Shown here piece by piece: positions 41,889 to 50,229 of a stretch of 64,000 bases of DNA; position 1 is the first letter of the stretch; each line of letters starts with the position of its first letter. Below the pieces are notes generated by a model that saw only the letters and a list, made by a program, of their open reading frames with translations, had not been told where the DNA came from and did not search any database. Origin of the DNA: Bacteroides sp. (GTDB lineage: Bacteria > Bacteroidota > Bacteroidia > Bacteroidales > Bacteroidaceae); assembly GCF_030151085.1 (NCBI RefSeq), contig NZ_JASLER010000031.1:1-64000 (forward strand), written 5' to 3'. The translations under genes were made by a program, and so were the position numbers.

Positions 41889-43184
41889 ATGAAGAGTAAA
41901 ATATATATAAATTGGTTCATATTATTGGCTTTAGCTGTTTGGGGACTAAGCATGGCCTCCTGTGAAGATGAACCTGATAAGTTTGAATTGGCAAGTGGAA
42001 AACCGACTATAAAGTATGTACGTATGCCATCTGCTGCCGCTGCCGATTCTTTAATTAGTGGTGCATACATGGATGCTTCGATTTGCTTGGTTGGAAATAA
42101 TCTGAAAAGTATAAAGGAATTGTATTTTAATGATCAAAAAGCTATCTTGAATACAAGTTATATGACAGAGAATACCCTTCTTGTGGATGTACCAGGAAAT
42201 ATTCCGAGTATAGTTTATGACAAAATATTCATGGTGACCGGTGATAAGGATACAGTAGACTATGACTTTAGGGTGTTAGTTCCCGGTCCTACTATTAATT
42301 CTATGAAGTGTGAATGGGCTAAAGCCGGTGAGGTTGCGGAGATACGTGGTGATTATTTTGTGGATGATCCTAATGTTCCATTGGTTCTCAAAATTGGAGA
42401 TACTAATATAAACATTAAAAGTCTTACTAAAAATGCCCTTTCGTTTATTGTACCGGAAAATTTGGCTGAGGGTAGTGTGGAAGTAACAACTGTGTATGGT
42501 ACTGCGAAATCTAAATTCCACTATCTGGACTCTCGTGGTATGTTGTTTGACGATTGGGGTGCTGGAGAAGGTGGAACAGGACTGACTAATCATGGTTGGC
42601 ATGCGCGTGACATAAAGAAAGATAAATTCTCATTGGTTGGCAGTTACATGGAGTTAGGTGGTGCGACGATGACAGCTGATGGTGGATGGGCTGATGGAAA
42701 CTTTGCGTTTGAATATTGGCCCGGTGACTGGAATACCCCACAAGGCTTTACTGGAACAGATAGTCATCTGAGTGATTTGGTTAGTTTTACTGATTTTGAG
42801 AATATGGCACTTAAGTTTGAAATTTGTATTCCGTCAAGTAATCCGTGGATGGCGGGAGCAATGCAGGTTATTTTTTCAGGAGATGATCAGGTTACTATGC
42901 AGACAGCTAATAATACATTTTTCAATAATGCTACTGGTTATCCGCGTGCACTTTATCGCCCTTGGAGTATAACGGGCAGTTATGATACAGCTGATGAGTG
43001 GGTTACTGTGACTTTGCCTATTGCTACATCTTTTGTTTTTGACCAGAATGGAGAAGCTGCCAAAATGCCGCTTACAGAAAAGAACTTTACTGGTTTGACT
43101 ATTTTTGTATGGGGTGGTGGTGTTGCAGGTACAGAATGTGACCCTATTATTAAGATTGATAACATTCGTGCAGTTCCCAATTAA
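41889..43184 (+). CDS. Surface glycan-binding lipoprotein with IPT/TIG-type domains
   Basis: Probable SGBP of the mannan system, 431 aa. The lipoprotein signal ends MASCEDEPD (lipid Cys near residue 25). One or two IPT/TIG-type immunoglobulin folds follow (about 45-215; ICLVGNNLKSIKELYFND, KAGEVAEIRGDYFVDDPNVP). A C-terminal domain (about 225-431) is rich in Trp and Gly: WGAGEGGTGLTNHGW, FAFEYWPGDWNTPQGF and PSSNPWMAGAMQVIF. That arrangement of spacer Ig folds and a terminal carbohydrate-binding beta-sandwich is usual for SGBPs. It is the third gene of the SusC operon. Confidence 0.82.
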   Translation: MKSKIYINWFILLALAVWGLSMASCEDEPDKFELASGKPTIKYVRMPSAAAADSLISGAYMDASICLVGNNLKSIKELYFNDQKAILNTSYMTENTLLVDVPGNIPSIVYDKIFMVTGDKDTVDYDFRVLVPGPTINSMKCEWAKAGEVAEIRGDYFVDDPNVPLVLKIGDTNINIKSLTKNALSFIVPENLAEGSVEVTTVYGTAKSKFHYLDSRGMLFDDWGAGEGGTGLTNHGWHARDIKKDKFSLVGSYMELGGATMTADGGWADGNFAFEYWPGDWNTPQGFTGTDSHLSDLVSFTDFENMALKFEICIPSSNPWMAGAMQVIFSGDDQVTMQTANNTFFNNATGYPRALYRPWSITGSYDTADEWVTVTLPIATSFVFDQNGEAAKMPLTEKNFTGLTIFVWGGGVAGTECDPIIKIDNIRAVPN

Positions 43185-43205
43185 TGAGTAAGAACAATAA
43201 AATAA

Positions 43206-45059
43206 ATGATGAATATGAAACTATATCATAAATTATCAGCTCTTTTAATGTTGAGCTTAATACTTGTAGGTACTTCTGTACTGACGGGGTGTGATAATGA
43301 CGAACTAGATACGAATCCATATAACAAGAGTGGTGTGAATTTGTTGGGTTTTGGTCCGTGCCCACTTAAACGTCTGGATGCTATGCGTATTACCGGTACA
43401 CATCTGAATCGGGTAGATAAAATTCTTTTTCCACAAGGAAATTCGCTGATAGAAGAATCAACAACTTTTGAAGAGGCAGAATTTCGTCTTATCAACAATG
43501 AAGAGATAGAAGTGGTTGTTCCTGATATGACTGTTCCCGGGAAGTTGCGTTTGGTGGCTGGCAATGATACAATAGTGTCTGTATCGAATATTACATTTGA
43601 AGAAACAGCTGTTGTGGAAGCAGTCACTCCTATCAAGAATTTGCGTGCCGGTGATGTGATTACTATTTCCGGAGAGTTTGTGTGGAACATTGCTTCAGTG
43701 ACTTTCAATGACCACGTGATCGTGGAAGCTGAAAATTTCTTGAAGAATACACGTACGGAAATTCAGGTGGCTGTGCCGCGTGAAGCGCAGAGTGGTGAAA
43801 TTGTATTTAGCAATGGTGCAGAGACTCCGCAAGAAGTTGCGTGGCCCGAACCTCTTGAAATTCGTCAAGCTGTGGTTACCAAACTTTCTGCCGTTTCACT
43901 TGATTTTGATGGTACAATTATCATCTCAGGAACAGATCTTGATTTAGTGGAAACAGTTAATTTCCCATTGATAACCGAAGGTGTCGACTTTACTGTAAAC
44001 ACTGAAGGTACTCAATTGACAACTACGGTACCTGCAATGACTATTCCTGGTGTCATTTCTTTGGTTCAATATTCTGGTTTGGTTGTTGAAACTGTTGCTT
44101 ATACGTTACCTATGGCCGAATATACCACCATTTCTCCTACTGAAGAATTGAAGGAAGGGGATGTTGTAACTATTACCGGTAAGAATCTTGACCGTATAGC
44201 TTCAATCGAATTACCAGGTGGCGTCATTTTGAAGCAAAGTGGATTTACTCAAAGTGCTACTCAAATTACTTTTATAGTACCCAAGGATATGGGTGATGGT
44301 AAGGTGACGCTGATTCAGCATGCGAACTATAAGATAGAGTCGGAAAAGATTGCCATGCATCACGAAGGTGCAGAGTATCCTATTTGGCAAGGGTCTGTGG
44401 TCATTGGCAATTGGAGTGGATCGATGGGAGATCTCTCTTGGGATGGTGGCAAAGACGTTTGGTCAACTGTAAAATCAGGTCAGGTGATGTCTATTTATGC
44501 CACAATGAATGGAGGTGTGGACTGGGCTCAACTTCGTGTCGGCAATGGCAATTGGGCCGCTCTTCCGGGTACAAGTGACCCGTATGATCTTGAAGCGGGA
44601 GAGAATATCGTTCGTATCACTCTTACGGAGGCTATGATTGACCAGCTTGTTAATAATGGTGGTTTGGTACTCTGTGGAGCCAATTTTACAGTGACCAAGG
44701 TAACGCTTTCAGTTCTTGAAACAGTCATTTGGTCCGGCTCTTTCAATGGCTCTGGATGGGCCGGATTTGAAGGGTTGAGCTGGGACAAATATGATTGGAG
44801 TACTTTCGAGCAAGGTCAGAAGATTGTTGTTACATTTGCTTCAACAACGCCCACTCTTGAATGGGGCTGTATTAATTTTAAAACAGCTGGTGACGGGTGG
44901 CCGGGCTTGTCTGTAGGTCAAGTTGATATCGTAGGAAGTGCTAATGATCAAACTTATGAATTCACACCGACTGCTGAAGATATTTCGCGGTTAAAGAGTG
45001 AAAACGGTCTTATTCTGCAAGGTGATGGCTATATATTGAAGAAAGTCTCTATTAAATAG
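43206..45059 (+). CDS. Surface glycan-binding lipoprotein with IPT/TIG repeats and duplicated C-terminal domain
   Basis: The 617-aa lipoprotein has lipid Cys in LTGCDND (near residue 29); ATGs at 43209 and 43215 are alternative starts. About four IPT/TIG-type folds (about 40-385) show repeated phrases such as AMRITGTHLNRVDKILFPQG, GTIIISGTDLDLVETVNFP and VVTITGKNLDRIASIELPGG. Two homologous terminal domains follow, about 393-503 and 508-617. Each starts with W-x-GS and contains LSWD, a WS motif, GQ, a central Trp and an ending with 'GLxLxGxxxxxxKV'. The tandem arrangement suggests a bivalent glycan binder extended from the cell. It precedes a hairpin and GH26. Confidence 0.82.
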   Translation: MMNMKLYHKLSALLMLSLILVGTSVLTGCDNDELDTNPYNKSGVNLLGFGPCPLKRLDAMRITGTHLNRVDKILFPQGNSLIEESTTFEEAEFRLINNEEIEVVVPDMTVPGKLRLVAGNDTIVSVSNITFEETAVVEAVTPIKNLRAGDVITISGEFVWNIASVTFNDHVIVEAENFLKNTRTEIQVAVPREAQSGEIVFSNGAETPQEVAWPEPLEIRQAVVTKLSAVSLDFDGTIIISGTDLDLVETVNFPLITEGVDFTVNTEGTQLTTTVPAMTIPGVISLVQYSGLVVETVAYTLPMAEYTTISPTEELKEGDVVTITGKNLDRIASIELPGGVILKQSGFTQSATQITFIVPKDMGDGKVTLIQHANYKIESEKIAMHHEGAEYPIWQGSVVIGNWSGSMGDLSWDGGKDVWSTVKSGQVMSIYATMNGGVDWAQLRVGNGNWAALPGTSDPYDLEAGENIVRITLTEAMIDQLVNNGGLVLCGANFTVTKVTLSVLETVIWSGSFNGSGWAGFEGLSWDKYDWSTFEQGQKIVVTFASTTPTLEWGCINFKTAGDGWPGLSVGQVDIVGSANDQTYEFTPTAEDISRLKSENGLILQGDGYILKKVSIK

Positions 45060-45082
45060 ATTTAATATTCTCACTTTGAAAG

Positions 45083-45133
45083 CCTCCTTTCTTTCAGCAT
45101 AAAAGCTATATGTAGATAGAAAGGAGGTTTTGT
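45083..45133 (+). terminator. Intra-operon hairpin/terminator between SGBP and GH26
   Basis: CCTCCTTTCT (45083-45092) pairs with AGAAAGGAGG (45118-45127), followed by TTTTGT. The loop is 25 nt. No new promoter box is evident before GH26 at 45163, so read-through at reduced level is likely. Confidence 0.65.
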
Positions 45134-45162
45134 TCTTATTAAAAACTCTTTAAACGAATTGT

Positions 45163-46578
45163 ATGAATAACAATATGAATATTGGCATCCGCAACATAGG
45201 TAGATTACTGGCTGGTTTGTTTTGGGTTTCATCTATTTTTGCTTGTGGCGGTGACGACAATGGAAAGGGTTCTGATGAACCGCAGTTGGGTGCTCCTCAA
45301 TTGGTTTCGAGTACACCTGCCAATGGAGATACGGATATTCCTGACGGAGATTTGAATGTGGTATTGACTTATGACCAAAATGTAACAACCCCTTCTGGCA
45401 GCGGGGTTACGGTTTCAGGTGCAACGGTAGAAAGTGTATCAGCCAAACTGAAAAATGTAACAGTCCGTTTGTCGGGATTGGAAAGAGGCGAAAATTATAA
45501 GTTGATAGTTTCCAAGGGAGTTGTTTTAGGGCCTACTAACGTCGAAGCGCCTCAGGTGACAATTTCTTTTTCTACCATAAATGTACCAGATGTTAAACCG
45601 GTAGCACCAGAACTTTGTACCTCTAATCCTTTGCCACAAGCCAAGAAAGTATACGAATATCTAGTGAGTGTTTATGGAGCTAAGACCTTATCCGGTTCAA
45701 TGGCCAATGTAAACTGGAATATTGCGGAAGCGGAGTTGGTACATAAGACTACTGGAAAATATCCAGCCATTACATTCTTTGACTATATTCATTTATATGC
45801 TTCTGCGCCTAATAGTTGGATTGATTATGGTAATACAACAATTGTTGAGGACTGGCATAATCAAGGAGGACTAGTAGGTGCCGGTTGGCATTGGATGGTT
45901 CCGGCTTATGATGGTGCTGCTGCGGATGATGTGACTTATGAACCGGAAAAAACGACTTTCCGTCCTAAGAATGCAATTTTGAAAGGAACGTGGGAGAATA
46001 GAATAATTAAGGCGGATTTAGAAAAAATAGCAGGTTATCTTAAATTGCTCCAAGAGAAAAATATACCAGTTATTTGGCGTCCTTTACATGAAGCTGCAGG
46101 AAATATTTATGAGCCTTGGCATGGTACAGCATGGTTCTGGTGGGGATATGATGGTGCCGAAGTCTATAAGAAACTATGGATTTATATGTTCGACTTCTTT
46201 AAAGAGAAAGGAATTAATAATCTGATATGGGTTTGGACTAGTCAATTGAAGGATGCAGATTTCTATCCCGGAGATGCTTACGTAGACATTATAGGTCGTG
46301 ATATTTATAATCAGAAGTCAGGTTTTGATAATGCTGTACAATATAAATCAATAGCTGAAGTTTATTCAAAGAAGTTGGTTGTACTAAGTGAATGTGGTAA
46401 TGTGGCTACTATTTCTAGTCAATGGGAGTCAGGATCACGTTGGGCTTTCTTTATGCCATGGTATCAATATAATGCGACTACACTGATTGGCCATGAACAT
46501 GCAGATGATAAGTGGTGGATTGATGCGATGAAACAGGATTTCGTTGTCACTCGGGATCAATTACCTTCTCTGAAATAA
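45163..46578 (+). CDS. GH26 endo-beta-1,4-mannanase lipoprotein with Ig-like domain
   Basis: Endo-acting mannanase, 471 aa. The lipoprotein signal ends SSIFACGGDD (lipid Cys near residue 28); ATG 45175 is an alternative start. A Big_5/SbsA-type Ig-like domain (about 42-132; LVSSTPANGDTDIPDGDLNV) precedes the GH26 barrel (about 150-460). The barrel has SGSMANVNWN, LVGAGWHWMVP, acid/base Glu in IWRPLHEAAG, WFWWGYDGAE, LIWVWTSQ, YVDIIGRDIY and nucleophile Glu in VVLSECGN. It is the last gene of the first SusC operon. The lipid anchor and Ig spacer fit a cell-surface enzyme producing oligosaccharides for SusC. Confidence 0.93.
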   Translation: MNNNMNIGIRNIGRLLAGLFWVSSIFACGGDDNGKGSDEPQLGAPQLVSSTPANGDTDIPDGDLNVVLTYDQNVTTPSGSGVTVSGATVESVSAKLKNVTVRLSGLERGENYKLIVSKGVVLGPTNVEAPQVTISFSTINVPDVKPVAPELCTSNPLPQAKKVYEYLVSVYGAKTLSGSMANVNWNIAEAELVHKTTGKYPAITFFDYIHLYASAPNSWIDYGNTTIVEDWHNQGGLVGAGWHWMVPAYDGAAADDVTYEPEKTTFRPKNAILKGTWENRIIKADLEKIAGYLKLLQEKNIPVIWRPLHEAAGNIYEPWHGTAWFWWGYDGAEVYKKLWIYMFDFFKEKGINNLIWVWTSQLKDADFYPGDAYVDIIGRDIYNQKSGFDNAVQYKSIAEVYSKKLVVLSECGNVATISSQWESGSRWAFFMPWYQYNATTLIGHEHADDKWWIDAMKQDFVVTRDQLPSLK

Positions 46579-46980
46579 ACGTTTAATAAAATCTTTCTTT
46601 ATTGATTAAAGGGGTGCTTTTTACTAATAAGCACCCCTTTTTTGTGCTTATTTATATATTACTATATTTTTCTTACAAGTTTTAATCCGAGTATCATTAT
46701 ATGATAAAATAGTATCTTTTCTTTTCAGACTGAAGGCTTACATTTGCAAAGATAACAATTTTTAGGTTTTGTATTGACGTCGAAATATTGGTAATACCTA
46801 CTAAATGTTTAACCATTTATAAAAATGAGAAATGCCTATGGGAAAGGTTATTGATTTTATGTTGTGCTAATCATCTTTTTAATAAGGTCTATTTATTTCC
46901 AAAGGATAGTTTAACCTTACGCAAAAAACGGATATTGCTACTTGGCAATATTCATCCATTAATCTAAGAAAAATACAAGT
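46579..46980 (+). promoter_or_regulatory. Intergenic region: terminator, regulon promoter and leader of second susC
   Basis: No gene. It holds the terminator at 46608-46643 and the operator GATAAAATAGTATC at 46703-46716, with an upstream half-site AGTATC at 46690-46695 (21-bp period). The -7 box TACATTTG is at 46739-46746, 22 bp from the operator. A leader of about 230 nt follows, whose last 177 nt resemble the first susC leader, including the hairpin ATTGCT-ACTT-GGCAAT at 46934-46949. Confidence 0.8.
46608..46643 (+). terminator. Terminator of the first SusC operon
   Basis: AAAGGGGTGCTT / AAGCACCCCTTT with a 9-nt loop followed by TTT. A strong stem 30 bp past the GH26 stop. Confidence 0.9.
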
Positions 46981-49900
46981 ATGAATTTGAATTTCAGAAA
47001 AACAGCGCTGCTTATGGGCGTATGTTCAGCTTTCAGCTTGGGCTATACCCCACAACTTTTCGCAGCATCGGTCGATGCAATTGAGGCTGTGCAGCAAACA
47101 AAAAAAATCACAGGTACTGTAACAGATGCAATGGGACCAGTTATTGGTGCTAATGTATTGGAGAAAGGTACGACGAATGGTGTCATTACCGACATTAACG
47201 GTAATTTTACTTTGAACGTACAGCCGGGTGCTACAATTGTAGTTTCCTTTATTGGTTATACACCACAGGAGATTAAGGTCGGTTCTCAATCTATTATCAA
47301 TATCCAACTGAAGGAAGACACTGAAATGTTGGATGAAGTAATAGTTGTAGGTTATGGTGTTCAGAAGAAGAAATTGGTAACAGGTGCGACGGTGCAGGTT
47401 AAAGGCGAGGACATCGCAAAACTAAATACTACAAGTGCTTTAGGTGCGTTACAAAGTCAGACTCCAGGTGTTAGCATAACTTCGAATAACGGTCAGCCAG
47501 GTGAAGGTTTTAAGGTAAATATCCGTGGTTTAGGAACAATTGGTGATTCCGCTCCTCTTTATGTTATAGACGGTGTTGCAGGCGGTGATATTAATTCTTT
47601 GAATCCGGCCGATATTGAGAGTGTGGACGTATTGAAAGATGCTGCTTCGGCCGCTATTTATGGATCTCGTGCTGCTAATGGTGTAATCTTGGTTACTACT
47701 AAGCAGGGAAGGATGGGTAAACTTGAAATCTCCTATGACGGTTATGTGGGTTGGCAGAATGTTTATAAAATGCCGGATTTGCTGACAGCAAAAGAGTATA
47801 TGGCTATGCAAGATGAAGTCGTGTTCAACGAGGGACAGGCTATGAATAATTGGGAATCTCTTCTCGGTGCAAGAGTATATGGTATGGTACAGGATGGCTG
47901 GAAAGGAACTGATTGGTTTGATGCTATCCGTGAAAAGGACGCCGTTACTCAGAACCATGCTATCAACTTAATAGGTGGTAATGAAATGTCTAAGTTTTCA
48001 ATGGGATTTTCATATACTAATCAAGATGGTATTCTTGGTAAACCATTTGCTTCAAGTTATGATCGCTATACTGCACGTATCAATTCAGACCATGTATTGT
48101 TGAAAGGCAAAGATTTTGATATTATTAAAATAGGTGAGAATCTGAACTTTTCTTACAGTACCAAGAATGGTGTAGGGCAAGGTAATCAATATTGGAATGA
48201 CGTTTATTTGGCTTTGAGTGCATGTCCGTTGCTGCCAATGTATGATGCAGAAGGTAACCTTTACGATCAAGCTGATAAAACAGCTGACGGCTGGAATTTG
48301 CAAGGTTCTATTGGTAATCCGATTATTGACTTAATATCTAACCGTGGTCAGAATTTGAATCGTAATTACAATTTGAATGCTACTGCATACTTAGAAATCC
48401 AGCCTATCAAGGGACTGAAGTATCGTGGACAATTCAGCTATCGTATGAGTTCTAGCAGCTATCGTGCATTTACTACTCCATATAATGCAAGTACCACAGC
48501 GGCTAATAGTTCTTATTCTGTTACTCAGAATGCGAGTTTGGGACATAACATCTCAATGGAAAATGTGATTTCTTATGTATTGCCTAAATTGGGTGGACAT
48601 GCTATTGATGCACTAATCGGTCAGTCTTTCGAGAAGACTGCTGTAGGTGAAACTTTGGAAGTGAAGAATTCCGTTAATGAGGGTTCGCAATTACCTACGT
48701 TGAACGGTCAGTTCGATCATGCCTGGATCACTAATACTGCCAATGTAAACTCTTCTTCTTTTAAAGGTGCACCTTGGGGAGACTGGGCAATGGCTTCATT
48801 TTTTGGTCGTGTAAACTGGAACTATAACGAGAAATATATGGCAACGGCCATTATTCGTGCTGATGGTTCTTCTAATTTTGCTCGTGGTAATCGTTGGGGA
48901 TATTTCCCGTCAGTTTCTGCTGGTTGGGTTGTAAGTAATGAGAACTGGATGGAATCTACTAAAAGCTGGATGGACTTTTTGAAAATCCGTGCCAGTTGGG
49001 GACAGAATGGTAACCAGTCTATCAGTAATTTCCAGTATGTTTCTTCTGTAGCATTCGATAAATATAATGTTTATAACTTTGGTTCAACTTCATTAGGAAC
49101 AACTGATTCCAAAGCCACAGGTGGCTATGCTAAGAATTTGCCTAACCCGGATGTTAGCTGGGAAACTTCCGAACAGTTGAATATCGGTTTAGATGCACGT
49201 TTCCTTAACAGCCGTTTGGGCTTTGCATTCGACTGGTACAAAAAGACTACAAAGGACTGGCTGATCCAAGCACCTATTGTAGCAACTGCCGGTACTGGTG
49301 CTCCTGTTATCAATGGTGGTGACGTTGAAAACCAAGGTTTTGAAATAGCTTTGAACTGGAATGATAATATTGGTAAGGATTTCCGTTATGGTGTAAATGT
49401 AAACTTCTCACATAATAAGAACGAAGTTACTCGTATTGCTAATGCTGAAGGTATTATTCATGGTTCAGCCAATGTGTTGTCACAAGGTACTAACGAAATG
49501 TATCGTGCACAAGTAGGTTATCCTATCGGTTACTTCTATGGTTACCAAACTTCCGGTGTATTTCAGAATCAAGCTGAAATTGATGCTTGGAAGGCTAAAG
49601 GTGACGGAACGATGCAAGCTAATCCTCAACCGGGTGACTTGATGTTTACTGATCGCAATCATGACGGTGTTATTAATGAAAAAGATAAAACGATGATTGG
49701 TGACCCGAATCCTGACTTCCGCCTTGGCTTTGGTCTCAATTTGGCATACAAGGGATTTGACTTCTCTGTGACTGCTAATGGAGCGTTTGGTCAGCAAATA
49801 GCAAAGTCTTATCGTCGTTTCGCCGATTCAAGATACAATAACTATACTACAGACGTATTTGCACGTTGGCACGGTGAGGGAACCTCCAATCGCTATCCTC

Positions 49901-50217
49901 GTTTGACCGACGGTTCGAACTCTAATTTTAAAGAAATATCTGACATCTACATTGAAGATGCTGATTACTTGAGAATTCAAAATATTACTTTGGGTTATGA
50001 TTTCAAGAAGTTATTCCCAAAGATGCCTCTACAACAAGTTCGTCTTTATGTGCAAGTTCAGAATTTATACACTTTCACTGGTTACAGTGGTTTGGATCCG
50101 GAAGTTGGTTATGGATATGAAACGAATGGTACGGCAAACTCTTGGGTATCAGGTATTGACTTGGGCTCTTATCCTCAGCCGAGAACGGTATTGTTTGGTG
50201 CTAACATTAAATTCTAA
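46981..50217 (+). CDS. SusC-like TonB-dependent outer-membrane transporter, second copy
   Basis: Second oligosaccharide importer of the locus, 1078 aa. Domain order is signal segment, carboxypeptidase-regulatory-like domain (about 42-115), then TonB box and plug (about 118-255). The plug shows MLDEVIVVGYGVQKKKLVTG, TPGVSITSNNGQPGEGFKVN, IRGLGTIGDSAPLYVIDGVA and VDVLKDAASAAIYGSRAANG. The barrel ends TVLFGANIKF. The N-terminus is almost identical to the first SusC, the rest clearly divergent: this plug has SAAIYGSR where copy 1 has TAIYGAQ. It begins its own operon with its own regulon promoter, so both importers are expected under the same signal. Confidence 0.95.
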   Translation: MNLNFRKTALLMGVCSAFSLGYTPQLFAASVDAIEAVQQTKKITGTVTDAMGPVIGANVLEKGTTNGVITDINGNFTLNVQPGATIVVSFIGYTPQEIKVGSQSIINIQLKEDTEMLDEVIVVGYGVQKKKLVTGATVQVKGEDIAKLNTTSALGALQSQTPGVSITSNNGQPGEGFKVNIRGLGTIGDSAPLYVIDGVAGGDINSLNPADIESVDVLKDAASAAIYGSRAANGVILVTTKQGRMGKLEISYDGYVGWQNVYKMPDLLTAKEYMAMQDEVVFNEGQAMNNWESLLGARVYGMVQDGWKGTDWFDAIREKDAVTQNHAINLIGGNEMSKFSMGFSYTNQDGILGKPFASSYDRYTARINSDHVLLKGKDFDIIKIGENLNFSYSTKNGVGQGNQYWNDVYLALSACPLLPMYDAEGNLYDQADKTADGWNLQGSIGNPIIDLISNRGQNLNRNYNLNATAYLEIQPIKGLKYRGQFSYRMSSSSYRAFTTPYNASTTAANSSYSVTQNASLGHNISMENVISYVLPKLGGHAIDALIGQSFEKTAVGETLEVKNSVNEGSQLPTLNGQFDHAWITNTANVNSSSFKGAPWGDWAMASFFGRVNWNYNEKYMATAIIRADGSSNFARGNRWGYFPSVSAGWVVSNENWMESTKSWMDFLKIRASWGQNGNQSISNFQYVSSVAFDKYNVYNFGSTSLGTTDSKATGGYAKNLPNPDVSWETSEQLNIGLDARFLNSRLGFAFDWYKKTTKDWLIQAPIVATAGTGAPVINGGDVENQGFEIALNWNDNIGKDFRYGVNVNFSHNKNEVTRIANAEGIIHGSANVLSQGTNEMYRAQVGYPIGYFYGYQTSGVFQNQAEIDAWKAKGDGTMQANPQPGDLMFTDRNHDGVINEKDKTMIGDPNPDFRLGFGLNLAYKGFDFSVTANGAFGQQIAKSYRRFADSRYNNYTTDVFARWHGEGTSNRYPRLTDGSNSNFKEISDIYIEDADYLRIQNITLGYDFKKLFPKMPLQQVRLYVQVQNLYTFTGYSGLDPEVGYGYETNGTANSWVSGIDLGSYPQPRTVLFGANIKF

Positions 50218-50229
50218 TATTATAGCAAT

